A stretch of DNA of 64,000 bases. It comes from Diphasiastrum complanatum (taxonomy: Eukaryota; Streptophyta; Lycopodiopsida; Lycopodiales; Lycopodiaceae). Below the pieces are notes generated by a model that saw only the letters and a program-made list of their open reading frames with translations, was not told where the DNA came from and ran no database searches. The position numbers and the translations under genes were made by a program. Numbering within the stretch: position 1 is the stretch's first letter; every line of letters starts with the position of its first letter. Below are positions 1 through 10,699 of the stretch, piece by piece. Location of the stretch: positions 68,100,755 through 68,164,754 of the forward strand of contig CM055095.1 of assembly GCA_029204225.1 (NCBI GenBank), read 5' to 3'.

Positions 1-1110
1 CTATCTTGTAAACTCCATGTAGTGGATATAAACATAGGATCGATTACTAGAATGGGTTGGTTAATCGGAGATGCAAAAACGAGAAATTGATATGCACGAT
101 GGTCTCCCAACGAGCAGAACATAGCAAGTTCAAGAGAGGAGTGTCAGGCCGCCAACGAGTGAGACCATGAACGACTCACTCGAATTAAGATCAAATTACA
201 GAATGCTTCCAATTCTTGCATCTCTCATTGTTCGTGTCATTTCGTTTGATCGAATGCTTTGAAGTCTGTGATTTTTAGTCGCTTGTCTGGGTCCTATAAA
301 TTTTTGCTTAAATCCAAACCAAAAAGAAAAAAGAAAGAACATAAAACCACAAATTCCCTTCAACAGACAAGTCTCAGTTCTACTAACAAAGTGTACAAGT
401 TTAATCGACAAAGGTTGAGAAATCAAATTCGAAAGAATTGACATTTATTCATTTGAACCCAATCGTGATATTCCTATTCCAAAACTCCCACGCGCCCATC
501 CGTTATCGCCTAGTTTCCGACTTTCTTGTCTGATATCGTTTCGGCATGCCCGACCTTCATTCTGCAGCTGCTAACTTTCTACGCACGTGTTGATTCGATA
601 TTGGGTTTGCAAATGGCCACTAGTACTAAATAAAAACTAAATGGAATATTTCAATGTTTAGAGGGAATATTCTAGATTCTCCTTTGGCATGCGGCCACAA
701 GAGGTGCCTTTTTATCTTTGGGGAGGTTCTTGCCCCTTGCTTCCTATTAGCTACTTGATCCTAACCTTCAAAGGAAACACAATCTAATTTATGGTGCACA
801 AAGAAGCACACCCCACCTACCACCACTTTGACTTTTGACTTAGCAAACTTAATTTAACTTAAACTTTGGCCTTTTAACATTATTTTAATTGCATGGCCCA
901 TATTCCAGTTTATTCAAAATAAATTATTTACAGGTGCTCATTGGGCTATGGGCTTATACACGCAGGAAGCCATGGCCCTCACAACTTATTTCTACTACTT
1001 CCGAATATTTTATTTATTTACATGGAATACCCATAACAGAGTGCCAACACTTGTTACAGTAAAAATTTTGTCAAGATCCAATGGACAAATTTAGAAACAT
1101 CTAAGAAAAA
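1..1110. other. Intergenic sequence, nothing recognised
   Basis: I see no coding region with family features, no LTR ends, no primer-binding site and no tandem repeat. The two short ORFs near 200-440 overlap on opposite strands in AT-rich sequence and have no recognisable composition. It may be relic transposon sequence or plain intergenic DNA. Confidence 0.5.
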
Positions 1111-1596
1111 GTGTTGAAAAGTGCTAAAAAATTGAGTTTTTTCAAGATCCTAAAAAAAATGTCCATCAAGAACTCTCGAACATTTGATGGTCCCACAATG
1201 CAAGAGACCTCCACACCAACACCAAATCCGGGTATAAAAATAGTTAAAAAACCAAATCTAAGAAATCCAAGCCCAAGTAGGCCTTCAGTCCAACAAGAGC
1301 CAACACTTCATGTATCAATGCCTTGTTCTCAAGTGGTACTATTGACTGCTGAAGAAATTCTTCAAGTGTAGGCTTATCATGAGCATTTGGATAGACTAAG
1401 CAGTCAACCAACCATGTCATATCCGCAGTACCAATTGAGTGAACGCACGACAATACCACTGAGAGAAGTAGCAAAAATCTACGAGGATCAATATCGACAA
1501 GCCTTACCTTGGGATCCTCTGATGGATGGTGTCCACTACCCATATGTCGATGAACAAGGTTATCAAGAATGGCCACCAGACTCTTATGGGTATTAT
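1111..1596 (+). pseudogene. Decayed coding-like stretch, Pro/Tyr-rich, unknown
   Basis: One frame stays readable over about 160 codons with a single in-frame TAG at 1369-1371 and a TGA at the end. The first part is Lys/Pro/Ser-rich. The second part is Tyr/Pro-rich and ends in a run of Tyr and Gly (DSYGYY). The composition looks more like real coding sequence than chance, but I do not recognise a family. A decayed retroelement gag or a host gene fragment are both possible. An overlapping minus-strand ORF (1244-1576) is probably a shadow. Confidence 0.25.
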
Positions 1597-1599
1597 TGA

Positions 1600-3740
1600 A
1601 AATATGGCAAGTCCAAGTTCTTGCTGCTCACCATCGTCCAATAATGCCTCATGTTTTACATAAGCAATCTCCATCCACGCTTTTCCTGAAGCATCCATGT
1701 CCAACAATAAACGGGCCAACAACAGCTCTATTCCATGACAAATGTAGGCAAGTGCCGAGGCATCGACACTACTTTTGGCCGAGGGCCCTGTTGTGGGTAT
1801 TTCCTGTACATAAATAAATAAGTGGTCTCACCACTAAAACTATTTTTACAAAAAGCTTGCCAAGTGAGCCCCGCCATAGTACACTGTATAGTTAGGACCA
1901 ATGAGTGCTATGGCACCGGGTTCCTTTGTGTATAAGCCCGCCGACCCAATGGGCATTTAAAATAGTTTTTCTGGTTAGGAATAGACTTGGGGGGCAACTC
2001 TTATGTTGTACCTTAATAGTAATAAATAAGTGATTTAAAGGTGCTTATCTTAAGGCACATGGTTTTTCAAGTGGGCCTTGCCAAAGTCAATACTAGACGC
2101 CAAAATCAAAACTCACATGTTTTGGTGAGTGTTGAGAGCCAAACTTCAAGCACCATTAGATTTAGAGAAAAGTAGATGAAGGGTGAGGATTGCAATCCTT
2201 GCCCTTGAGAAAGGACCAATGAGATCGTGGCTACTGCTGTCATTTTCCAAGTCGTTGCACAATACATGAGTGGGCATGAGAAGGCTTCGACTATTCGGAA
2301 GTCGAGTGAGTCACTATTGTGGCCAATTGAGTTGGGGTAGTTGATAAGTCGATATGTCAGACAAGTCGGGGAAGTTGATATGTCGGTTAAGTCGACAAGT
2401 CAGGTTTCCCCGATAAGTTAGCCTACTCTGATAAGTCGGGCACCATTCTCTTGCCCGCCTTCAGTAATAGAGTAATTTTGTAGACTATGAGACAATGCAA
2501 AGTGACATGAATGGAACTAGATTACCATGGGATTTAGAAGAGTAGAGGAGATAAATCCAACAGTTTTGTATAATTGATTTGGCTCTCTAGTAATCCTCTA
2601 TCGACACATCCTTTATTTGTAATTTCAAATCATCAATTCCTGCTTGGAGTTGTTCATTCTTCATGATGGATGTGAGATGTATAATGTAATGCCCACATAT
2701 GGACTGATCATAGTTTAGTATCCTATAAGGAGGTCAGTAGCCCTTCCTCGACATATACATTATTTTTTATTATGAGGGGTTGGGGACCTCATGGTACTAA
2801 AGTCATAATTAATGGGTAGAGGCCTAAAACTCTAGATGGTAAATTGGTATGAAACTAGTAGTAACTCATAGGGGAAGTGGATGAGGTGGCCCAGTTAGGC
2901 TGTTAATGTGTCTAGTGAGGTGTCACAGTTCACTCCTAGTGGAGGAGGATCCTTGGAGAGTATAAGTATACTCATAGGCCTCCCATGGAGGAGATCTGCA
3001 TTTGCTGATGGTAGCTATATGTTGTTGGACTGACATCTCTCTCCTATTGAGCATTGGTTGGTCCAAAGCTTAGGGGCTAGATCTGTTTGATCTAGGTTTG
3101 GCTGGGTAGGTTTGTTTATCATCTGATTCTCTTTGGTCCTATAGTAAGCCACTCAGTGTTGTTGTGAAGTTCTTGGACATGAAAGCTCCTTCTTGATATC
3201 CTTTGAGCTTTATAGAGGTATCAGAAATGATGTGTACATAAAAAAAGCTAGTAAGCGACATTCATGCATTAACATGTTTAAAATAATTCTTGAAAGGTAA
3301 TTCATTCAATAAAAATACAATGTTACATTGATTGGAAGCATTCAAGTGTTGCGCGGACTTCTCAAATCGTGTCCAAGTCTAATACTACAATATTGAGACG
3401 ACCGAAACTATTGTGAAGGCACTCGACACTGTTTGCTATGTCTCTACTTGTCTGATCATGTTCAAACCATGCCATTCTCATGCTCAAATTACATATCATA
3501 TCATACTCTTGCTCTGATTCTATGCACGTAAAAATTTAAGTATCATTTGTTTGGTAAGTACTTGCAAATTGTGATTGCTGCCAGATTAGTACTTGATACT
3601 AAAGGTGGTAGTTTGACATACCAAACACTGACTCTGACTTATTGTACTTTGTACAAGTAGTATTAGATAATTGACATAGTTGATAGGATCTTATCTGAGT
3701 TCCATCACCAATGCGTCGAATCTCGACTTTCGTGACCCTA
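1600..3740. other. Unassigned sequence, possible old LTR material
   Basis: No protein with family features is readable. A run near 2330-2440 repeats GATAAGTCG/GACAAGTCG-type words. The stretch beginning TGTTGTGGGT near 1790 could be an old LTR start, but I find no matching second copy or primer-binding site, so this is not called. Confidence 0.3.
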
Positions 3741-3744
3741 TGAG

Positions 3745-4330
3745 ATTTACCCATGTATTTCTACAATATGTCTTCTATCAAGAATTCATGTTCATTTCTG
3801 CAAATGATCATTTGAATATTGTTCAAATAAGACTCGCATTTTAAAAATGTCGAACTTTTTGGTTGACTGTTAGATTGGGTAGAGGAAGAGCTCCATTTTT
3901 TAGTGGTATCGTGAAAATGCCGATCGATATTTTTTGATTTGGCGTTTACGCTGACCAATCAAAGTCGGCATTTCCACTGAGTCAGGATTGGCATTAGTCA
4001 TCATTTCGTTGAGTTGGTAATTTTGCAGGCTGTTCAAAATCAGCATTTCTATTGACCAAAGCTTTCAGCATTTCTGTTGAGTTGAGATTTATGCGACTTG
4101 GAATTTTTCCTACTTATACCTTTTGACATTTTTCCTACTTATACCTTTCGGCATTTTTCGGTTTGCATCGAACTTCATGTATTTCTATAGGCTGTGCCGA
4201 ACTCCGTGTATTTCTACAGAGAAAATCCTAACCATGCCAAAATCCATGTATTTTTGCGGACTATGAAATATTCTGTGTATTTCTACAGACTGATTAGAAA
4301 ACTTGAGTATTTCTACAAATTTGATAGGTC
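3745..4330. repeat. Region with repeated TGTATTTCTACAG words
   Basis: The word TGTATTTCTACAG and close variants recur at about 3752, 4178, 4207, 4246, 4275 and 4303, often preceded by CTCC or ATCC and followed by a GACT-type word. The reverse complement of the same phrase is found near 35740 inside the LTR at 35616-36673. This may therefore be a relic LTR of that family in the opposite orientation. Boundaries are unclear. Confidence 0.35.
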
Positions 4331-4990
4331 CTCTTTAAAAGAAGAATTAACTGGGAAAATCTAACAATAAAAAAAAAAAATATGGACTGCTCATAGCTCA
4401 CTAGTCAATGCAAATGAAGCAGCCAAAGCCTCAAGGCTTGAAGCCTTGAATAGTGTTGGTTGTGAACGAGCTCGGTGCTTGACACTCTTGCATTAAATTT
4501 GATCATAAATGATATTCAAGGCATTGATAACACGTGAACATTGGCCAAAAGTGAGTACTTGGCCCTTGCCACTTGTCCTAAACTTATGGGTCATGCTACA
4601 TCGAGGCTAGCACCATGGCTAAACTTACGTAGGGGCTAGATTTTAGAGCCTGTGACAAGTTCTACTTGTGAAAATGTTTCTTGCATTTATGTGAACAAGC
4701 CATAAAAAAACCTATGTTGTTTTACATACGACCTTCATTATCCATCAACTTTAAGAATTAAGCACATGTTTAGCATGTAAAATTTTAATTAGGGAGTTAA
4801 AATCCATCAAATTCAAAGAAATGTCGGTTATTCAAGAAGGTTACATCCTTCTAAAAGAGACCCATGACTGTTTGTTACATATTTTGCCGATTCCATTCTT
4901 TAAGAATGTTGATTTTCCCAAGCATTGGGTTGAGGTATTCCCTTGACATATCTGAGCACTTTTCAATGCCAGCTAGGGGCAACTCCCATT

Positions 4991-5300
4991 CCTTGTGAAA
5001 TGCTTCTTAGTTTCCAAGGGAAGTCTCTAACTTAGGACCAAAGAAATTTTAAATGCCAAGCAGCCAACCAAGCCAAACCCCTTGGGTCACTCCTTGTAAA
5101 TGCTTCTTGGTTTCCAAGGGGAGTCTCAAACTTAGGACTAAAGAAACTTTAAATGAAAAGCTAACCAACCGAGCCAAACCCCTTGGGTCACTCCTTGTGA
5201 AATGCTTCATGGTTTCCAAGGGGAGTCTCAAACTTAGGACTAAAGAAACTTTAAATGACAAGCTAACCAACCAACCCTATTGGGTCACTCCTTCTGAAAT
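4991..5300. repeat. Three tandem copies of a ~101-bp unit
   Basis: The phrase CCTTGTGAAATGCTTC occurs at 4991, 5092 (one base shorter) and 5193, and again partially at about 5290. Each is followed by a TTTCCAAGGG-AGTCTC phrase, a TAGGAC-AAAGAAA phrase and CCAACC. The period is 101 bp and the later two copies are the most alike. The ORFs read through it on both strands are repeat artefacts. Confidence 0.8.
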
Positions 5301-5524
5301 GGGGGAAGAGCACTTGAGGTGACTACCACCAATCATTAATATTTGGGCCCCTTCTCACTTAGCCCCCACTCAATGTGAAGGACCTAGGCTTTCAAACTGC
5401 AAACTTTGAAATGGCCCTTGACTCTTCCATGTGAAACCTCATATCCAACCCAATAATCAATATCCAAACGAGCAACAGGGTTGAGTGCAATCGTCTTATT
5501 CATCATAACAATGGTGCCTCACTT

Positions 5525-6100
5525 CTATTCTCCTAGTCTCATCTTGCTGCTGCTGCTCCTCATCCCCTCGTATCTTACTGGCACGGCCAGTTTGGCCGCG
5601 ACCAACTTCTGCACGCGACACATGTCCCCAAGTGGCCCGATGATGCTGCCCGAGTGACATTCAACTTTTGCTTGCCACGTGACCTGATGGGTTATCCCAT
5701 AATATTTTCCTGGAACTGGTCCACCGTGCATATATACTCAAAATGCCTCCCATGTGCGTGTGCGTGTGCGTGCGCTCCAGTCTCTTTCGGCGCCCTGGAG
5801 TGGTCTCAGCGTCGGCGCCATGGTGCCAGGTGGTCCCGGCGCCAGGTGGTGCCAGCGCCCCGGCTCGCGTTAGAGGGTGGCGCTGGGACATTGGGTCCAG
5901 ACGCCTTGGTCCCGGCTGCCGGCCCGACGCCAGTTGTTTTGCGGCACAATGGGGTCCCGGTTTGCACGGATTCATGTCCCTGCCCGAACTCCACATGTTA
6001 ATTTATGACCGGAACGGGGCCAGAGTTGTCCCCATGCCAATAAGCGCCAACGTCCTCCTCCCGAATCTTATAATCTATTCTCCTATTCTCATCTTGCTGC
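5525..6100. other. GC-rich segment between two copies of a 26-bp phrase
   Basis: The phrase TATTCTCCTAGTCTCATCTT (5525) recurs with one change at about 6074, and both are followed by GCTGCT. Between them lies GC-rich DNA (about 5740-5960) dense in GGCGCC and CGCCAGG palindromic words, with a short GTGTGC run at 5752-5775. Similar GGCGCC-rich DNA occurs at 55255-55350. The layout suggests an insertion or local duplication just upstream of the PPR transcription unit. ORFs read here on both strands look like GC-rich artefacts. Confidence 0.35.
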
Positions 6101-7606
6101 TAATAATAATTCAGTTCTCTTTCCTTCCTCACAATCAACCCCCTAACCAGACACGAACAGGCCTCCCTTTCATCGTCTCTCCTCATTACCCTACCTGCTA
6201 CTTCTGTTCTTCTTGATGTTTCTTCTTCTAGGGCTCGTTTCCATGGCAGCACAAAGTTCGATGGCGCGCACTTTGGATAAGGACCCTGAGAGTTCAGCTC
6301 AGCTCTGCTCTGGTGGTTTTCATTTGTGTTGCTTTCTTTTTCCTCTTCTTCTCCATTTTCTTCTTTTAGTGTTGTAATCTAGGTAGCTAGCTATTGTGGA
6401 CCACGGATGTGCTTGCCTGCCTGTTGTGTTACTTACTACTCTCTTTTGATTTGCTGGTTGGTTGTGGGTTGATTTCGCAGGTCAAGCAGCTATAGAAGAA
6501 CGGCATTACACTACCGAGAACTCATCACGGATCAGTGGTAGGTCTAGCCACTCTTGGCTACAAGCAAAATTTGCTACTCTCACCCAAACCTTAAAAAATG
6601 ATTTATCACCATCTTCACCAAGTAGTTGTGATAATTGATGTTTACAGCCCAATTGCGCAAGCCCACCATTGAACTTGAATTTTAAAATGGAAGCAGAAAT
6701 GATGCTGTTATTTCCTTTCAGAAAAATCCAAGTTTTCCCGACTTTAAACATAGGAGTACTGCAGAGAAGGAACTTTGGATTGATAGCAGGATCAATCCTC
6801 TTCGCGTAGATGCCAGGCTAATTGTCATGGAACAAGATCAAGAACAGGGGCAATCGGTTTTCATTGCATGGCAATTTCTATTTCTTCACCAGCATTGCCT
6901 GACTGAGGAAAGAGGTGAATTTACAGAGATGTTTAAGCTAGCTAGCCACATCGACATTTGTTAATCATGTTCCCCCAATGTTATGATGCATACGGGCAAA
7001 ATAGTTAGAGCTAAACAGCTTTGGCAGGAGTTTTTCTCAGATTCATCGCAATGGTCTGACAACAGATTCCTTAAGGTGTGGTTATCCCTATCCGTCTATT
7101 GGTATTTATTTATTTTGGACTTTCATTTCCTGGCTATAGTTTCTTTGACCAATGACTTTTGACTGGTGCCCAGTGAAAAGACTTATAATGGCACTAACTA
7201 TGGTATAATGATGAGGCTGATCGATTTGGTTATTGGAGATTTTTTCACTAAGTTGATGCTATTATGTCTGCTGATCTGTGTGTACTGTCATGTAGAAGAA
7301 TCCAAAGTACCCACACTTTACACATAAGACTACAAATGAGAGTCTATGGATTGAAGGCTGGCTGAACCCAGCTTGGATTAAATCAAAGGTGGCCACTATG
7401 GCATTGGGACCAATACAATCTGGTGGTCAATTGAGATCACGGTATAGTTTAAACCCTGCTGTGAACTGTGGAGCTGTAGCCTAAGATTAAAGAGTGTAGC
7501 ATGTGTTCTTTGTTGTCGGTCTTTCAAATTTTCTATTGCAAAAATGAAGAAGAAACAACCTGCTTGAATTACTTGCAAAAACCCGTTATATTTATCTATA
7601 GTCATT
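6100..7606 (+). other. Probable 5' part (leader exons and introns) of the PPR gene
   Basis: A pyrimidine-rich stretch (6100-6240) resembling a plant 5'UTR precedes an ATG at 6243 that opens a short frame. A TTTCGCAG acceptor-like site lies at 6473-6480. The main PPR frame has no ATG at its open start and is preceded by a good acceptor (TTTTGTGTAG, ending 7614), so one or more upstream exons are likely here. Exact exons cannot be fixed from sequence alone. Confidence 0.35.
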
Positions 7607-9652
7607 TTGTGTAGGGTGCCCCATTTCTTGGACAATAGCGGACATGTGAGCAAACTCTGTCATGAGGGACGATTAAAAGAGGCACTTTTTATGGTAGAAC
7701 TTATGGTTCAGCAAAATATTCCAGCTCCAATCAACACCTATGTTTGTCTTTTAAAGGATTGCACTAGAAGGAAAGCCCTTGCTGAAGGCAAGCGAGTGCA
7801 TGTTCTTATAATTGAAAGGGGACTTGGTTCGAACATTTTGTTAGGAAACATCCTTGTTAACATGTATGCCAAGTGCGGTAGTTTGGTGGAGGCACGCCAA
7901 GTATTTGACTCAATGCATGAACACAACGTGTTTTCATGGACTACCATTATTTCAGCATATGCCAATCTCGGAAAAGGCGAGGAGGCTATAAATTTCTTTG
8001 AGCAAATGAAACAGACGGGCATATCACCGAACAAGGTTGCATTTGTTGTTGTCCTAAAAGCCTGCGCCAGGATCCCAGCTCTGGAAAAAGGCAAGCAGCT
8101 CCATTTGGACATCATTAAAAGCGGCTTTGAGTCGGATGCCATTCTAGGGAATACACTTGTTGACATGTATTCAAAATGTGGGCTCATAGAGGATGCCCGT
8201 CAGGTGTTCAACAAACTGCATGAACGGAATGTGGTGTCATGGACAGCAATGATTGCAGGATATGCACAGCAAGGGTTTGATATGGAGGCTTTTGCTCTGT
8301 ATGAGCAAATGAAAGAGGAAGGTGTGCAGCCCAACAATGTCACATATGTTGTTCTTCTAAAGGCATGTGCCAGCATTGCTACCCTGGAAAAGGGAAAGCA
8401 GGTCCACCTGGACATCATTAAAAGTGGCTTTGAGTCGGATGTGATTATCGGAAGCACCCTTGTTGACATGTATGCGAAATGCAAGTGCGTAGAGTATGCA
8501 CGGCAGTTGTTTAACAACATGCATGAACGGAATGTCGTCTCATGGAATTCAATGATAGCAGGATATGTACAACAAGGGCTTGGCAAGGAGGCTCTGGCTC
8601 TGTATGAGCAAATGAAACAGGAAAGTGTGCAGCCCAACAATGTCACATATGTCGTTCTCTTAAAGGCATGTGCTAGCATTGCAGCCCTGGAAGTCGGAAA
8701 GCAGCTCCATATGGACATCACTGGAAGTGGCTTCGGTCCGGATGTTATTGTGGGGAGCACCCTGGTTGACATGTATGCAAAATGCGGGTGCATAGCACAT
8801 GCACGTCAGGTTTTTAACAACATGCATGAACGGAATGTGGTATCATGGAATGCGATGATTGCAGGATATGCACAACAAGGGCTTGGCAAGGCGGCTCTTG
8901 TTTTGTATGAACAAATGAAAAAGGAAGGTTTTCAGCCTGACGATGTCACGTATGTTGTTCTTCTGAAATCATGTGCTAGCATTGCAGCCCTAGAAGAGGG
9001 AAAGCAGCTTCATTTAGACATCATTGAAAGTGGCTTTGAGTCAGATGTGATTGTAGGGAGCACCCTTGTTGACATGTATGCAAAATGTGGGCGCATAGAG
9101 GATGCACGGCAGGTGTTTAATAACATGCATGAACGGAATGTGGTGTCATGGACAGCAATGATTTCAGGATATGCGCAGCAGGGGTTTGGCAAGGAGGCTC
9201 TCACACTTTTGGAGCAAATGCAAAGGGAAGGTATAAAGCCTAATGAGGTGACCTATGTTAGTGTTCTATCTGCTTGCAGCCATTCTGGCCTAGTAGATAA
9301 AGGTCGTAATCTCTTTAATTCCATGTATAAAGATCATGGTGTCAGACCAACTATGGATCACTATGCCTGTATGGTTGATCTTCTGGGCCGTGCAGGTTTG
9401 CTGGCTGATGCTGAAGACTTTATTAGCAACATGCCAATCCAGCCTAATGCTCTGGTTTGGATGACTTTGCTTGGTGCCGCCAGAAACCATGGCCACGTGG
9501 AAATAGGAAGACATGCTTTTGACTCTGCTGTGAAGTTGGAACCAGAAAATGCTTCAGCTTATGTGCTTCTATCAAGCATCTATGCAGCAGCTGGACAAAG
9601 GGATGAATTAGCAAACTTAAGGAAAAAAATGAATGAGGCTGGCGTGACATAA
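7607..9652 (+). CDS. PLS-class pentatricopeptide repeat protein, E-type after loss of DYW
   Basis: The reading frame gives 681 codons of PPR motifs in P-L-S order, then an E-type C-terminus (about residues 580-681, with DLLGRAG and LLSSIYAAAG). Five S motifs of the form HERNVVSWxAMIAGY lie exactly 303 bp apart (7918, 8221, 8524, 8827, 9130), so each triplet is 101 residues. Such proteins normally bind organelle RNA and mark C sites for editing; this is known of the family. There is no ATG until 7691 (residue 29), and a splice acceptor ends at 7614, so translation probably starts in an upstream exon. A TAA at 9650-9652 stops the frame just before the E+ signature (VPECSWI), which follows in the same frame. 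The deaminase-like DYW tail is decayed downstream. The protein may still bind RNA and act with a partner that supplies DYW activity, or it may be a pseudogene. Confidence 0.85.
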   Translation: MCRVPHFLDNSGHVSKLCHEGRLKEALFMVELMVQQNIPAPINTYVCLLKDCTRRKALAEGKRVHVLIIERGLGSNILLGNILVNMYAKCGSLVEARQVFDSMHEHNVFSWTTIISAYANLGKGEEAINFFEQMKQTGISPNKVAFVVVLKACARIPALEKGKQLHLDIIKSGFESDAILGNTLVDMYSKCGLIEDARQVFNKLHERNVVSWTAMIAGYAQQGFDMEAFALYEQMKEEGVQPNNVTYVVLLKACASIATLEKGKQVHLDIIKSGFESDVIIGSTLVDMYAKCKCVEYARQLFNNMHERNVVSWNSMIAGYVQQGLGKEALALYEQMKQESVQPNNVTYVVLLKACASIAALEVGKQLHMDITGSGFGPDVIVGSTLVDMYAKCGCIAHARQVFNNMHERNVVSWNAMIAGYAQQGLGKAALVLYEQMKKEGFQPDDVTYVVLLKSCASIAALEEGKQLHLDIIESGFESDVIVGSTLVDMYAKCGRIEDARQVFNNMHERNVVSWTAMISGYAQQGFGKEALTLLEQMQREGIKPNEVTYVSVLSACSHSGLVDKGRNLFNSMYKDHGVRPTMDHYACMVDLLGRAGLLADAEDFISNMPIQPNALVWMTLLGAARNHGHVEIGRHAFDSAVKLEPENASAYVLLSSIYAAAGQRDELANLRKKMNEAGVT

Positions 9653-10040
9653 GTGCCTGAGTGCAGCTGGATTGGAATTAGCAACCAGGTGCATGTCTTT
9701 GTTGTAGGTGATGCAACTCATTTACGCAACAGCATGGGGATTCGTCCGAATTGGATAGATTGGTGGTGTTGGAGGCAGGATATATGCCTGATTTGAGCTT
9801 TGTGCTGTATAAGAAGGATGAGTTGAGAATGCTTTAGTGAGAAGTTGGCAATTGCGTTTGGGCTGATCAGGCATTCCCCTGGGACACCTATCTGCGTCGA
9901 TAAAAATCTTCGGATATGTGGCGACTTTCACAATGTCACCAAGATAATCTAAAAGTCAGACATGAGATCATTGGAAGGGATGTAAACCGAATTCATCACT
10001 TTATGGATGGCTGCATGTTCCTGTGGGGATCATCTGAATG
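9653..10040 (+). pseudogene. Decayed E+/DYW domain of the PPR gene
   Basis: Immediately after the TAA the same frame reads VPECSWIGISNQVHVFVVGD, the E+ region. Further on, in shifting frames, come the remains of a DYW cytidine-deaminase-like domain: [19 protein letters not shown]-like codons, an [10 protein letters not shown] stretch, and RDVNRIHHFMDG, which matches the usual RDxNRFHHF-G end. Stops and at least two frameshifts break it. The RNA-editing enzyme part of the original gene is therefore lost from this copy. Confidence 0.75.
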
Positions 10041-10140
10041 TCACCAAGATTATCTAGAATCAGACACAAGATCATTGCAAGGGATGCAAACCTATTTCAT
10101 CACTTTATGGATGGCTTATGTTCCTGTGCGAATCATTGGT
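9932..10140 (+). repeat. 105-bp tandem duplication of the DYW C-terminal remnant
   Basis: The segment starting AATGTCACCAAGAT at 9932 is repeated from 10037, a shift of exactly 105 bp (35 codons). Both copies include the AGATCATTG-AAGGGATG and CATCACTTTATGGATGGC phrases that encode the HHF-G region of the DYW tail. The copies differ by a number of substitutions, so the duplication is not recent. Confidence 0.8.
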
Positions 10141-10587
10141 GATGATAAGTGAGAATGCTACTAGCTTATTAGGAAAGAAAGAAGGTTTGGTTTTGGATTT
10201 TGGGCAGCCCTTCTGAAGGCGTTGTGTGGTCATCATTCCCTACGTGGTCCTAGCCCAATTCCATGTAATTTGATTAAATATCCTCTGTAACTTTCACAGG
10301 GTTTGGATGGAACATTGAGATTTCCACTAACTTTGTGATTTATGTAATAACTTAATGGATTGATGGATTTTAAGTTTTTTGATATCTTATTACTCATGGC
10401 AGTTGATGGTTTTTTAGCTGTACTAAATAGAATAAAAGTCACAGACCTCCACTGAAATGATCTTCAGTGTCCAATACATTTGAAATACCTCCAAGCAACG
10501 CGTGTGATCCGTTGGTAAGCTTTTCGCATTCTCTACACATCTTTGGTAAAGTCATTAAAATAGTAGGAAGAGTAGGGTAAAAGTATT

Positions 10588-10682
10588 ATGGAAGGAGCCG
10601 GGCACAGGCCATTCTGCCCGAGAGCTTAATTTTTTTGGAAAAGCCAAATCGGGCAGAATGGGCTGTGCCCGGCTCATTCCAT
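10588..10682. repeat. Foldback (MITE-like) element, GC-rich 33-bp arms
   Basis: Left arm 10588-10620 and right arm 10650-10682 are reverse complements with two visible mismatches. Both contain GAGCCGGGCA and CATTCTGCCCG. The spacer is 29 bp. The ends read ATGGAA...TTCCAT. A related hairpin lies at 52787-52894. No transposase is encoded; it resembles a miniature inverted-repeat element or its remnant. Confidence 0.7.
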
Positions 10683-10699
10683 TGCGTAATGGAATCTTT

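Noticed and set aside
1244-1576. 110-codon minus ORF
   Set aside because: It overlaps a longer plus-strand coding-like frame; neither matches a family and the minus frame has no better support.
4991-5300. CRISPR-like array
   Set aside because: Whole 101-bp units repeat without unique spacers and the genome is eukaryotic.
5743-6216. 157-codon plus ORF and overlapping minus ORFs
   Set aside because: They arise in GC-rich palindromic DNA where stops are rare on all frames; composition is Arg/Pro/Ala without motifs.
8200-8793. 197-codon minus-strand ORF inside the PPR gene
   Set aside because: It is the antisense of the repeats; the same residues recur with the 101-codon period, and it has no family features.
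9650-9652. TAA in the PPR gene rescued by U-to-C RNA editing
   Set aside because: Such editing is known for organelle transcripts in ferns and hornworts, not for nuclear mRNA, and the DYW region downstream is also frameshifted.
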